From an uncultured Prevotellaceae bacterium (lineage in GTDB: Bacteria; Bacteroidota; Bacteroidia; Bacteroidales; Bacteroidaceae): DNA of 40,675 nt. Position numbers and translations under genes: made by a program. The stretch lies in contig CAMOTI010000114.1 of the NCBI GenBank assembly GCA_946625675.1, positions 1 to 40,675 on the forward strand, in the 5' to 3' direction. The notes under the pieces are model-generated. The model saw only the letters and a program-made list of their open reading frames with translations, ran no database searches and was not told the origin of the DNA. Position 1 is the stretch's first letter. Each line of letters starts with the position of its first letter. Positions 1-7,273 of the stretch are shown here, piece after piece.

Positions 1-83
1 TTGCTAACTTGTTGTAAATGTAACAATTGCTAATCTGATGGAAATACTTTTCAGTAAAAAACCGAAACAGAATTGCAATTTTT

Positions 84-121
84 TGTGCGCTCGACAGGAA
101 CACTTGTGCGCCCGACAGGAA
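84..121. repeat. Near-direct repeat of tRNA-Leu 3' end
   Basis: An 18-bp segment at 83-100 (TTGTGCGCTCGACAGGAA) recurs with one mismatch at 104-121, where it forms the acceptor and T-arm end of the tRNA-Leu gene. The offset is 21 bp. Partial copies of tRNA 3' ends are typical of integrase attachment scars, but no integrase or mobile gene is present here, so simple slippage is equally possible. The rest of 1-106 holds no gene that I can recognise. Confidence 0.6.
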
Positions 122-188
122 TCGAACCTGCACTCCGTGAGGAACTAGATCCTAAGTCTAGCGCGTCTGCCAATTCCGCCACGGGCGC
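107..188 (-). tRNA. tRNA-Leu (anticodon TAG)
   Basis: The minus strand folds as a class II tRNA of 82 nt. The 7-bp acceptor stem pairs GCGCCCG with CGGGCGC, the anticodon loop contains TAG (reads CUA leucine codons), there is a long variable arm, and the T-loop reads GGTTCGATTCC. The discriminator base is A. CCA is not encoded, so the tail must be added after transcription. A short hairpin (CGGGAAC/GTTCCCG, 198-216) lies between the promoter and the mature 5' end and is probably removed with the 5' leader. Confidence 0.95.
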
Positions 189-228
189 AAAAATATCGGG
201 AACGGGTTGTTCCCGCTTATTGCGGATG

Positions 229-236
229 CAAAGTTA
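229..236 (-). promoter_or_regulatory. -7 element of tRNA-Leu promoter
   Basis: The minus strand reads TAACTTTG, an exact match to the Bacteroidota -7 consensus TAnnTTTG, about 40 nt upstream of the tRNA. I see no clear -33 TTTG at the expected distance. Confidence 0.6.
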
Positions 237-363
237 CTACATTTTCGTGAAAGAAAAAAATAAAAACGGAAAAAAATACGTGACCATCATCAACTATATC
301 GTCAGTCATGGAGAATGATTCTTACTACACAATAAAATCTTTGATCAAACAAAAGTTTTTGTA

Positions 364-404
364 AAAGCAAGAAGCGCGTCTTTAGGACGCGCTTCTTGCT
401 TTTC
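364..404 (-). terminator. Rho-independent terminator
   Basis: A 16-bp perfect stem (365-380 with 386-401) and a 5-nt loop lie just after the stop of the SH3/zinc-ribbon gene. The minus-strand exit reads into TTTTAC, and the plus-strand exit is also T-rich, so it may act in both directions. Confidence 0.8.
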
Positions 405-438
405 TCTGATTCCACTGCTATGTTTTCATCGTGGGCAG

Positions 439-831
439 TCATTTGACGTAGCCCTTCGTCTTGCATCGCGGGCAATCCTTCAGTTCCTCTATGTCGCCCA
501 CGCAGCCACTTCCTCCGCACTCAGGGCAGAGCGTGACCGGGCGTAGATACTGTGCCGACACCCATCCGTCGTAGGTGAAGACAGCCACGGTCGGTATCAC
601 TTTGTTGACCGTCACATAGCAGAACCCGTTGCGTCGTTTGCCTTTGTCGTAGACGACTTCGTTTTTTTCGAGTTGCAGTTTCTGACCTTCCCAGAAAATC
701 ACGGGGTAATTCTTGCCTGGGCCTTTCCTTACGTTCACGTTGGTTCCGGTGGATACAAATCCTCGCTGCTTCTGTGCGGTGGCTGTTGTCATGCCAAGCA
801 AGAGCAAGCATAATAAAACAAGTTTTCTCAT
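439..831 (-). CDS. Secreted SH3-like protein with C-terminal zinc-ribbon
   Basis: A 130-residue protein with a signal peptide (about residues 1-19, cleavage before QK). Residues about 25-97 resemble a bacterial SH3 domain (the NVRKGPGKNYPVI segment, then GWVSAQYL), a fold that often binds cell-wall peptides. The tail carries C102, C105, C110, C120 and C123 in a DnaJ-like CxxCxGxG...CxxC arrangement that could bind one zinc ion. It has its own promoter and terminator and is monocistronic. A decayed copy of its last 20 codons lies upstream at 992-1054. Function is unknown; a periplasmic or cell-envelope role is inferred from the signal peptide and SH3 fold. Confidence 0.8.
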   Translation of the reverse strand: MRKLVLLCLLLLGMTTATAQKQRGFVSTGTNVNVRKGPGKNYPVIFWEGQKLQLEKNEVVYDKGKRRNGFCYVTVNKVIPTVAVFTYDGWVSAQYLRPVTLCPECGGSGCVGDIEELKDCPRCKTKGYVK

Positions 832-883
832 GTCACGATTGTTTTTAGTTATGTTTGTTTGTCTGTCCTATGACATTAAAAAG

Positions 884-891
884 CAAAGTTA
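884..891 (-). promoter_or_regulatory. -7 element for the SH3/zinc-ribbon gene
   Basis: The minus strand reads TAACTTTG about 53 nt upstream of the start codon at 831. No good -33 element is visible. Confidence 0.55.
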
Positions 892-935
892 CGAATTTTT
901 TGTTTATGTTATCATCAGTTTCCGTATTTGTTCAG

Positions 936-981
936 AAAAAAAACGGTCGTTTTTCCTTATGACAAAGAAAAAACGGCCGTT
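936..981 (-). terminator. Rho-independent terminator
   Basis: On the minus strand AACGGCCGTTTTTTC pairs with GAAAAACGACCGTT and runs into an eight-T tract. It would end transcripts from the outer-membrane protein gene at 1126-1860 after crossing the gene debris at 992-1100. Confidence 0.75.
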
Positions 982-991
982 AAGATGGTGT

Positions 992-1054
992 TTATTTGGC
1001 GTATCCTTTGGGGTTTCATCGCGGGCGATCCTACGGTTCTTCTATGTCGCCCAC
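992..1054 (-). pseudogene. Decayed copy of the SH3/zinc-ribbon gene 3' end
   Basis: Read on the minus strand, this 63-bp segment gives VGDIEE, then in-frame stops at three sites, then NPKGYAK. It aligns without gaps to the last 20 codons of the intact gene at 439-831 (VGDIEE...TKGYVK), and nucleotide identity is obvious by eye (both contain TCTATGTCGCCCACG). Two zinc-binding Cys codons are lost, one of them to a stop. It is a relic of a duplicated or recombined gene. Confidence 0.75.
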
Positions 1055-1061
1055 GTATTCA

Positions 1062-1100
1062 CTATCTCATCATCTTCTTTCCGTTCACGATGTAGATGCC
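1062..1100 (-). pseudogene. Remnant of a T9SS-type C-terminal sorting tail
   Basis: The minus strand encodes GIYIVNGKKMMR followed by a stop. This closely resembles the last residues of type IX secretion (type A) C-terminal domains in Bacteroidota, usually GIYIVNGKKV-x-K. No start codon or upstream domain is attached; the frame runs back into the neighbouring outer-membrane protein gene in a different reading frame. I take it as the tip of a lost surface-protein gene. Confidence 0.5.
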
Positions 1101-1125
1101 CGGTGATATATGGGTCTTCTTGCGT

Positions 1126-2016
<891 letters not shown>

Positions 2017-2033
2017 TAATCTCAAATTTTATT

Positions 2034-3116
2034 TCACATTCTGTTGTTTATTCTCGACTTCAGATTCTCTGTCAGGGCATCTTTGCAGAGGTAGATGTAG
2101 GTGGTGTTGAGTTTGATGTAGTCGGCCGACATATACCATGTGCCTCTGTATCCACTGTCGCCCCAGGAGTTCTTCACCATGTAGTATTTTTTTCCATGTT
2201 CGTCGTGGGCGATTCCGTAGATGAGCATCACATGGTCGTAGGTGAAGGTCCAGTCGTCGAACTGCTGCTGCCGCATTTCCTGTGTCACCTCCGCTGAGTC
2301 AGAGCGCATGGCGATACCCTCAGAGTAGAAGTCTCCGCTCACGTCGCCTCCCCAGTCCACGCAGAATCCGTTCAGCAGCGCGTGGTCGAGCGCCTCCATC
2401 AGCTGGTCGACGGGGATGTTGTAGCTGGGCTTCAACCTCCATTTGTAGGGTGCCTCAATTACGAAATCCTGGTAGAAGGGGTGGTGGGTGAAGCTGGTGA
2501 GACTCACGTAGTTGTCCCAATCGATTCCGAGGCTCTGGGCGAAAGTCTGGGGGGTGTATGTCTTGCCTTCATAGACGAATTCTTTGGGGCATTCTCCCAC
2601 GTGCTGGTCGATGAAACTCTGCACGGTTGTTTTCCACAGCGGGTCGGGATGTGGCTCCTTTGTCGACGCATATGCTTTCACCATCTTTGTCAGTTCGGGG
2701 TGGAACTGCGTGAAGTTAGCCAGTGTGTCGCCGCAGAGCGAACCAGGAGCGGGCATGGCCTCCTCCGGGCAGATGCCGTGCTGGCGTATCACGTCGAACA
2801 CGTCGTCGGCCGACCCACCTTCCGTGAAGTCGCTCAGGCCGTGCATGCGCATGTGGTGGGTTGCGCAGTCCATGTAGTCGTGGTTCACCACAAACATCTC
2901 GCACAGGTCGTAGGTCTTGCCGCTTTTGCGCAGTATCTCGCTCTCGATGAATCCCAGCGTGGCGTAACACCAGCAGGTGCCGCTGCGGTGCTGGTTCTTC
3001 ACGCTCGTGATCGGGTTTGCTTTCACAGTCGTGAATTTCGGGAGTCCTTGGCGCTGGGCTGCCAGTGTGAGGCTCGCAACTGAGAGTAGTCCGAAAAGGA
3101 TGAATTTTAGTCTCAT
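2034..3116 (-). CDS. Secreted C1B-family cysteine peptidase (aminopeptidase C-like)
   Basis: A 360-residue peptidase with a signal peptide (about 1-20). The papain-type active site is complete. Gln42 and catalytic Cys48 lie in NQHRSGTCWCYATL, the catalytic His is in TYDHVMLIYG (about residue 296), and the Asn is in VKNSWG (about residue 319). The arrangement and length fit the bleomycin hydrolase/PepC branch (C1B), but unlike cytosolic PepC it is exported. It probably trims peptides in the periplasm or at the cell surface. A -7 promoter element lies 118 nt upstream on the minus strand. It is flanked on both sides by 9-bp minisatellites. Confidence 0.88.
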   Translation of the reverse strand: MRLKFILFGLLSVASLTLAAQRQGLPKFTTVKANPITSVKNQHRSGTCWCYATLGFIESEILRKSGKTYDLCEMFVVNHDYMDCATHHMRMHGLSDFTEGGSADDVFDVIRQHGICPEEAMPAPGSLCGDTLANFTQFHPELTKMVKAYASTKEPHPDPLWKTTVQSFIDQHVGECPKEFVYEGKTYTPQTFAQSLGIDWDNYVSLTSFTHHPFYQDFVIEAPYKWRLKPSYNIPVDQLMEALDHALLNGFCVDWGGDVSGDFYSEGIAMRSDSAEVTQEMRQQQFDDWTFTYDHVMLIYGIAHDEHGKKYYMVKNSWGDSGYRGTWYMSADYIKLNTTYIYLCKDALTENLKSRINNRM

Positions 3117-3144
3117 CTTATGTGGATTTGAATGTTTTTTATCA

Positions 3145-3189
3145 GTCGGGCTTGTCTGACCGGTCCGACCAGTCCGACTTGTCCGACTT
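3145..3189. repeat. 9-bp minisatellite, 5 units, inverted relative to 1887-2009
   Basis: Five tandem 9-bp units of the type GTCCGACTT. The reverse complement (AAGTCGGAC) shares its core with the unit at 1887-2009. It sits in the 5' leader of the C1B peptidase gene, between the promoter and the start codon. Confidence 0.85.
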
Positions 3190-3233
3190 ACTCAAAGCTG
3201 ATAATAAAAATCTAAGTGCGAAAAAAATTTCTG

Positions 3234-3241
3234 CAAATTTA
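3234..3241 (-). promoter_or_regulatory. -7 element for the C1B peptidase gene
   Basis: The minus strand reads TAAATTTG, matching TAnnTTTG. It lies back to back with the plus-strand promoter at 3261-3291. The transcript would carry a leader of about 110 nt containing the inverted 9-bp repeats. Confidence 0.55.
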
Positions 3242-3260
3242 CATCTTTTATTTGATATAT

Positions 3261-3291
3261 TTTGTGATTTGAGTAAAAAGATTTAAATTTG
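3261..3291 (+). promoter_or_regulatory. Promoter TTTG-N19-TAAATTTG
   Basis: TTTG at 3261-3264 and TAAATTTG at 3284-3291 are separated by exactly 19 bp, a full match to the Bacteroidota sigma-ABfr consensus. The ATG at 3297 lies only 5 nt after the -7 element, so the transcript should begin at or next to the start codon. Confidence 0.8.
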
Positions 3292-3296
3292 CAGTG

Positions 3297-3668
3297 ATGA
3301 AGAATGCTTACTACAACGAGATGGTCCGCCTACTCATGGATAATCCTGATGGACTCCGTGTCAGAAAAATCGCCCGCTACATCTACAACGGGGAGGTGAG
3401 CCTCTTTGACCTCGACGCAGGGGATAAGTTCCGCAGGATCCATGCTTCGCTCTCACGTTTCCTATGGACGCAAAGCCGTCGCAAGCGTTCTCCGTTCGAG
3501 CGGAGAGGGTGGGGGAGGTATGCCCTCAAACCTCATTTTGTCGTGCAGCTGGAGCTGACTTTCGACGACTGGGACGACGAGGACCTCGATCCTGCGCGCC
3601 TGCAGCAGCCGAAAAAGAGCGAGGCAGCCGAGCCCCTGATGCAGGATCTCTTTGCCGGTATGCTATGA
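3297..3668 (+). CDS. Small winged-helix-like protein of unknown function
   Basis: A 123-residue cytosolic protein with no signal peptide. The N-terminal segment (MVRLLMDNPDGLRVRKIARYIYNGE) has the look of a helix-turn-helix or winged-helix fold that starts with a regulator-like helix pair. It is followed by a basic stretch (SRRKRSPFERRG) and an acidic C-terminal part (FDDWDDEDLD). I chose ATG 3297 over the preceding GTG because of its position just after the promoter. A DNA-binding role is a guess from composition. It is followed 45 nt later by the unknown secreted protein gene and is probably co-transcribed with it. Confidence 0.7.
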   Translation: MKNAYYNEMVRLLMDNPDGLRVRKIARYIYNGEVSLFDLDAGDKFRRIHASLSRFLWTQSRRKRSPFERRGWGRYALKPHFVVQLELTFDDWDDEDLDPARLQQPKKSEAAEPLMQDLFAGML

Positions 3669-3713
3669 TTTCTGGTTTTTTTTGATTGAGAACTTTTGAA
3701 TGCGTGAAAAACT

Positions 3714-4667
3714 ATGATAAGCCGTTTTTTTCTCTTCCTTGTCTGTGCGCTGTCTTTTTCGTCAGCAAGGTCGCAGACCCCTTCTGTCAGTCCTCAGCTT
3801 TTGAGGAGCATATGCCTGCGTGTGCAGCTGATGGGGGATAATGCCAACTTGTTTTCCGTGGCCGACTATCTGGATCAGACGCTCGCTCCCGTTGGCTTTA
3901 AGCAGTTGAGCTGCAGCGAGACCGAATGGGTTTATGCCAAGAATGTGGGGCTGAAGGAGATTCCCGGCGGATTTGTCTACGACTTTCAGGGATCAGATGC
4001 CCAGGTTCTTCAGGTGTCGGCCTACGGCAGGGTGACAGCCGACCTTCTGCTGAAAAACATGGCCATGATTGACTATTACCGTCAGACTGTACCGCTCGCA
4101 GGCTTCGTCTGTCCCGACTTGGAAGCCTCTCCGCAGGTGTTTGTGCAGGTGGGGGGCAACGACGATTTCCTGATTACTCAGGACGAAGAGAGCAGCATGC
4201 TCACAGTGAGCTATCATGTGGCTTTCCCGACCGTGGCATCCGACATACTTGCTCCTTCCGACGCCATCGCCATGGTGGGCATACCGCTCGACGAGGCAAG
4301 GCAGAAGGTGCTGACGATAGGTTACGACGATGCGCTCACCCGCGGACATACCCACTATTACCTGCATGGATGCCAGCTCGACGGCGAGACTTCTCCTTTT
4401 AAATATAAGCCGTCGGCCGACAACGAGGGCATACCTTACTCTGCCCTTATTCTCAACTCTGCCGACAGCCTCGTGAAGAACGTGCGTCTCAACATCTACC
4501 GTTGTGACCGTAACGTCTTCCTCTACGACCTGTCGCGTGCCGGCTTCCAGCTGGTGGCGCAGAAAGGAAAGCTCATGCGGTTCGAGTCCGTTGTTCAGCG
4601 CAAGCGGGCCACGCTCGAACGTCTCGTGGACACCGATTCTTGGTCGGTGTTTATCGAAAAAATGTAA
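3714..4667 (+). CDS. Secreted protein of unknown function
   Basis: A 317-residue protein with a clear signal peptide (about 1-21, MISRFFLFLVCALSFSSARSQ). I recognise no family. The mature part is mixed alpha/beta, has few Cys and no transmembrane helix beyond the signal. It contains two similar stretches on tracking a residue difference or value (VYDFQGSDAQVLQVSAYGRV and LTVSYHVAFPTVASDI), but no catalytic motif. It follows the small winged-helix-like gene by 45 nt with no promoter or terminator between, which suggests a two-gene operon. Confidence 0.7.
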   Translation: MISRFFLFLVCALSFSSARSQTPSVSPQLLRSICLRVQLMGDNANLFSVADYLDQTLAPVGFKQLSCSETEWVYAKNVGLKEIPGGFVYDFQGSDAQVLQVSAYGRVTADLLLKNMAMIDYYRQTVPLAGFVCPDLEASPQVFVQVGGNDDFLITQDEESSMLTVSYHVAFPTVASDILAPSDAIAMVGIPLDEARQKVLTIGYDDALTRGHTHYYLHGCQLDGETSPFKYKPSADNEGIPYSALILNSADSLVKNVRLNIYRCDRNVFLYDLSRAGFQLVAQKGKLMRFESVVQRKRATLERLVDTDSWSVFIEKM

Positions 4668-4736
4668 TTTTGTGATAAAAAAGTATAGAATTTTTTTGTT
4701 GTGTGCGTAAACATATGTTTTATAACACAAAAATTC

Positions 4737-4769
4737 ATTGGCACGGCACGAATCTTTGCCGTAACTTTG
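4737..4769 (+). promoter_or_regulatory. Orphan promoter ATTG-N21-TAACTTTG
   Basis: ATTG at 4737-4740 and TAACTTTG at 4762-4769 fit the Bacteroidota promoter. The next plus-strand protein gene is more than 1.7 kb away, and a terminator follows within 85 nt, so the promoter most likely serves a small RNA. Confidence 0.7.
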
Positions 4770-4774
4770 CAGTA

Positions 4775-4853
4775 TCCTAAAAACAATCTTTTTACCTTAA
4801 AAAAATTAATACTTATTGAGATAAAGAGGTGCTTGTGAAAGTACCTCTTTTTT
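4775..4853 (+). ncRNA. Candidate small RNA ending in an intrinsic terminator
   Basis: About 80 nt lie between the expected transcription start (a few nt after the -7 element at 4762-4769) and a strong terminator. The terminator has a 12-bp stem (4823-4834 with 4839-4850, one G-U pair), a GTGA tetraloop and a tail of six T. The 5' half is A/T-rich and unstructured, and no credible ORF fits inside. The 3' end converges on the LOG-like gene, so an antisense or trans-acting role is possible. It matches no RNA family that I know. Confidence 0.55.
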
Positions 4854-4924
4854 CTACTTTATATATAGTGTCAGTTTCGGACAATCCGTCTTTCTTACTC
4901 CCTTCTTCTAGTTTCTCTTCTGCT

Positions 4925-5908
4925 TCATTTCAGTTCGAACTTGTCGGGATAGACATTCGCCTGATGCTGGAATTTGATGAGTTCTGCGATAGCTTCCTCC
5001 GGGTCGTCTGTCAGGCTCAACAGCAGGTTCTTGTATTTTCCCCGTTCTGCCAATTCTTTCAGCAGAGTGTATGCCGGCATTTCCTCGGTCCAGAACTCAC
5101 GTCCGAAGAACACCATCGGGCTGGAGAATCCGAATGATAGATAGTGGTTTTGCACAGCGTCCTGGAATATCTCCTGCATCGTCCCGGCACTGCCTGGCGT
5201 GTAGATGATTCCTCCGTACGCCAGGGTTAGGATGCTGTCTTCTCGGATGCTGTTCTCGAAGAACTTTGCGATGTGTGTGGCGAATGGTGTCGACGGCTCA
5301 TGCCCGTAGAGCCATGTGGGGATGCCCAGGCTCACGTATTTCCTCTGAGGGTATTTCCGCATCACACGGAAAGCCGACGCCACCCATCCTTCGTCCTTGA
5401 AGCTCGGGGCCACCGCCAGCATCTGCAAGGCATCGTCCAACTCCTCGTCGTGGCAGCCTGCCATCCATGCGCCGAGGTGCGTTGCCTCCATTGCGCCTGG
5501 CCCCCCGCCGCTCAGCATGAAGAACCCCATCTGCGTGAGCCGTTTGCTCAGGCATGCCACGTTGCGGAACATGGGGTCGGTGCGCAGCAGCGCGTGGCCT
5601 CCCATCACGCCGATGCAGAGCAGATGGTCGTGCTCGCTGAAGAACTCGTCGAGGGCAGTGTGAATTCCGTGGTCGTGGAGCGTGCGTGCCAGCGACTCCT
5701 CCACGCTGCGTGCACGCTTGCCTCTGTCGATGAAATGTCGGTATACTCGTGTGTCGTAGCAGGTGTTGAATGTGGATGCGTCATCCGGGTCGAATCCCTC
5801 GTAGAGCTCAAACGGGGAATAAAGACCTTTTCGGTTCACATTGAACGGTACGCCCTTCAGATAGTCGATGACGGGCATGATGTTGCTGGTGTTGATGTCG
5901 TTGATCAT
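4925..5908 (-). CDS. LOG-family-like Rossmann protein (nucleotide phosphoribohydrolase-like)
   Basis: A 327-residue protein of the LOG/lysine-decarboxylase-like fold. SGGGPGAMEA (133-142) and TPGSAGTMQE (237-246) match the two signatures SGGGPGxMEA and PGGxGTxxE; here the second Gly of the latter is Ser. Family members hydrolyse nucleoside 5'-monophosphates to a free base and ribose 5-phosphate. It is longer than simple LOG enzymes (about 190 residues), with an extra N-terminal region of about 90 residues. The gene is alone, with its own good promoter. The substrate cannot be read from the sequence. Confidence 0.78.
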   Translation of the reverse strand: MINDINTSNIMPVIDYLKGVPFNVNRKGLYSPFELYEGFDPDDASTFNTCYDTRVYRHFIDRGKRARSVEESLARTLHDHGIHTALDEFFSEHDHLLCIGVMGGHALLRTDPMFRNVACLSKRLTQMGFFMLSGGGPGAMEATHLGAWMAGCHDEELDDALQMLAVAPSFKDEGWVASAFRVMRKYPQRKYVSLGIPTWLYGHEPSTPFATHIAKFFENSIREDSILTLAYGGIIYTPGSAGTMQEIFQDAVQNHYLSFGFSSPMVFFGREFWTEEMPAYTLLKELAERGKYKNLLLSLTDDPEEAIAELIKFQHQANVYPDKFELK

Positions 5909-5974
5909 AGTGCTATGAGGATTTAGGACGGACAGGCGCTTGCTGTCTTTATGTTAGGTGAATTTATCTCTGTG

Positions 5975-6006
5975 CAAAGTTACGAAACTATCATGAGAAA
6001 TACAAA
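5975..6006 (-). promoter_or_regulatory. Promoter TTTG-N20-TAACTTTG for the LOG-like gene
   Basis: On the minus strand TTTG (6003-6006) and TAACTTTG (5975-5982) are 20 bp apart. The leader to the start codon at 5908 would be about 60 nt. Confidence 0.8.
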
Positions 6007-6265
6007 TCCAAGCCAGAAAAACCTTTTGTCCACAGAAAGCAAGCTCAGTCTTTTCCTCTCGGACTTGTCAAAAACAGGCTGCTTTTTCCTCTCGGTTTAG
6101 GCAGCAGGGACGGACTATGCCTTTGATTTCTGCTCTATCAATGAAAGAAAATCGCTGCCATGGACGAAAAACTGAACTGCTGCAATATTGCTAATGGCAG
6201 CAGAAGAAGTGCGAAACGCCTCTGTTAACGAACGTTAATTTTCGCAATAGTGTAATAAATACATT
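6007..6265. other. Spacer between divergent genes, no gene seen
   Basis: The stretch between the LOG-like promoter and the tetR operator contains no convincing ORF. A 14-bp direct repeat (CTTTTTCCTCTCGG with CTTTTCCTCTCGG) occurs around 6050-6100. A short palindrome, TTAACG-AA-CGTTAA, occurs at 6225-6238 and could be a second regulator site. I see nothing else. Confidence 0.4.
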
Positions 6266-6293
6266 GAAAACTTTTTTGACGTTAAAAGTTTTC
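6266..6293. promoter_or_regulatory. Palindromic operator candidate over the tetR promoter
   Basis: Two perfect 10-bp arms, GAAAACTTTT and AAAAGTTTTC, flank an 8-bp centre. The palindrome covers the -33 element (TTTG, 6275-6278) of the tetR promoter and the spacer. A dimeric TetR-type repressor bound here would block RNA polymerase, so autorepression is the natural reading. Confidence 0.65.
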
Positions 6294-6305
6294 TGACTAA
6301 CTTTG
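6275..6305 (+). promoter_or_regulatory. Promoter TTTG-N19-TAACTTTG for the tetR/efflux operon
   Basis: TTTG at 6275-6278 and TAACTTTG at 6298-6305 have 19-bp spacing. The transcript would have a leader of about 160 nt before the TTG start at 6472. A 12-codon reading frame (6429-6467) sits just before that start, but it has no notable composition. Confidence 0.8.
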
Positions 6306-6471
6306 CATTTTAAAAAGGCCTGGGCAAAGGATTGCAAAGGCATTTTCCCGGTTGTAGTCGGCGTTTTTTTTTCGGACTGAGAGCCTAAGACAAAGCCGTT
6401 CCTTTGGCTTCTACGACTGGTGCTCACCATGTTCAGATACGGAGAATTCATGTGCCGATGCAACTAAGGGA

Positions 6472-7137
6472 TTGATTAGTAAAAAGATTTGTAAAAAGAC
6501 GAGTTTTAACTTGGAACACATTTCAGACAGCCAGAAAGAGCTGCGCCGCGACATATTGGACTATGCGTGGACGGAATTTATCCGTTTGGGACTGAAGAAG
6601 GTGAAGGTGGACGACATCTCATCACATTTCTCCATTTCCAAGCGCACACTCTATGAGATGTTTGAGGACAAGGAGACGCTCATCGTGGAGTGTTTCAGAC
6701 ACAGGTTTGATGCCAAGCACAAGGAGGTTGAGCTCATCCATCGTGAGACAACTCTCAGCCTCGAGACCTATGTGCGACTTTTTTCCGAACGAATAAAAGA
6801 ATCGGAAAATATCAATCCAGTCTTCTTCTCAGAGGCATTCAAATATCCCAAGTTGATGCGTTTTTTCGAGGAAACCACCGAGGAGCGCAACAGCAGGGCT
6901 ATGGAGGTGATTCAGAAGTGTGTGAACGACGGATATCTCATTCCAGACTTCAACTACCCCATGCTGCTCGAGGCCTACGGAGCACAGTTCATGAGCATCG
7001 TCAAACTGGAACTCTACAAGAAATACAAGCTGAGCGACATGCTCAACACGTTGCAGATCATATCCTTCAGGGGATGCTGCACGGAGAAAGGACTCGAACT
7101 GCTCGACCGCATCATCGAAATAACCAAATCCACGTGA
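6472..7137 (+). CDS. TetR/AcrR-family transcriptional regulator of the efflux operon
   Basis: A 221-residue regulator. The N-terminal helix-turn-helix is clear (residues about 43-68, VKVDDISSHFSISKRTLYEMF), followed by an all-helical ligand-binding domain. The start is probably TTG at 6472; no ATG precedes the HTH in this frame, and a TTG at codon 14 is an alternative. It heads a gene row of TolC, adaptor, RND pump and PII-like protein, with only 136 nt to tolC and no terminator between. It most likely represses this operon through the palindrome at 6266-6293. The inducer is probably a pump substrate (inference). Confidence 0.9.
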   Translation: MISKKICKKTSFNLEHISDSQKELRRDILDYAWTEFIRLGLKKVKVDDISSHFSISKRTLYEMFEDKETLIVECFRHRFDAKHKEVELIHRETTLSLETYVRLFSERIKESENINPVFFSEAFKYPKLMRFFEETTEERNSRAMEVIQKCVNDGYLIPDFNYPMLLEAYGAQFMSIVKLELYKKYKLSDMLNTLQIISFRGCCTEKGLELLDRIIEITKST

Positions 7138-7227
7138 GCGTGTCGCTGCAAATTATCGTGAAGACGGTATCTGTATGTGAGAATCCATAAGGAGTTCTAA
7201 ACTCTCCGCTGAATTCAAAGCAACTTC

Positions 7228-7269
7228 ACTCTCAACCCTAAACACTCAACTCTAAACTCTCAACTCTAA
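7228..7269. repeat. Heptad repeat before tolC
   Basis: Six tandem 7-bp units of consensus ACTCTMA; the array ends 4 nt before the tolC ATG. The coding strand is free of G throughout, so the mRNA leader should be unstructured. Confidence 0.9.
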
Positions 7270-7273
7270 ACAT

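Noticed and set aside
6429-6467. 12-codon frame just before the tetR start as a regulatory leader peptide
   Set aside because: Its composition is ordinary and there is no attenuator hairpin nearby.
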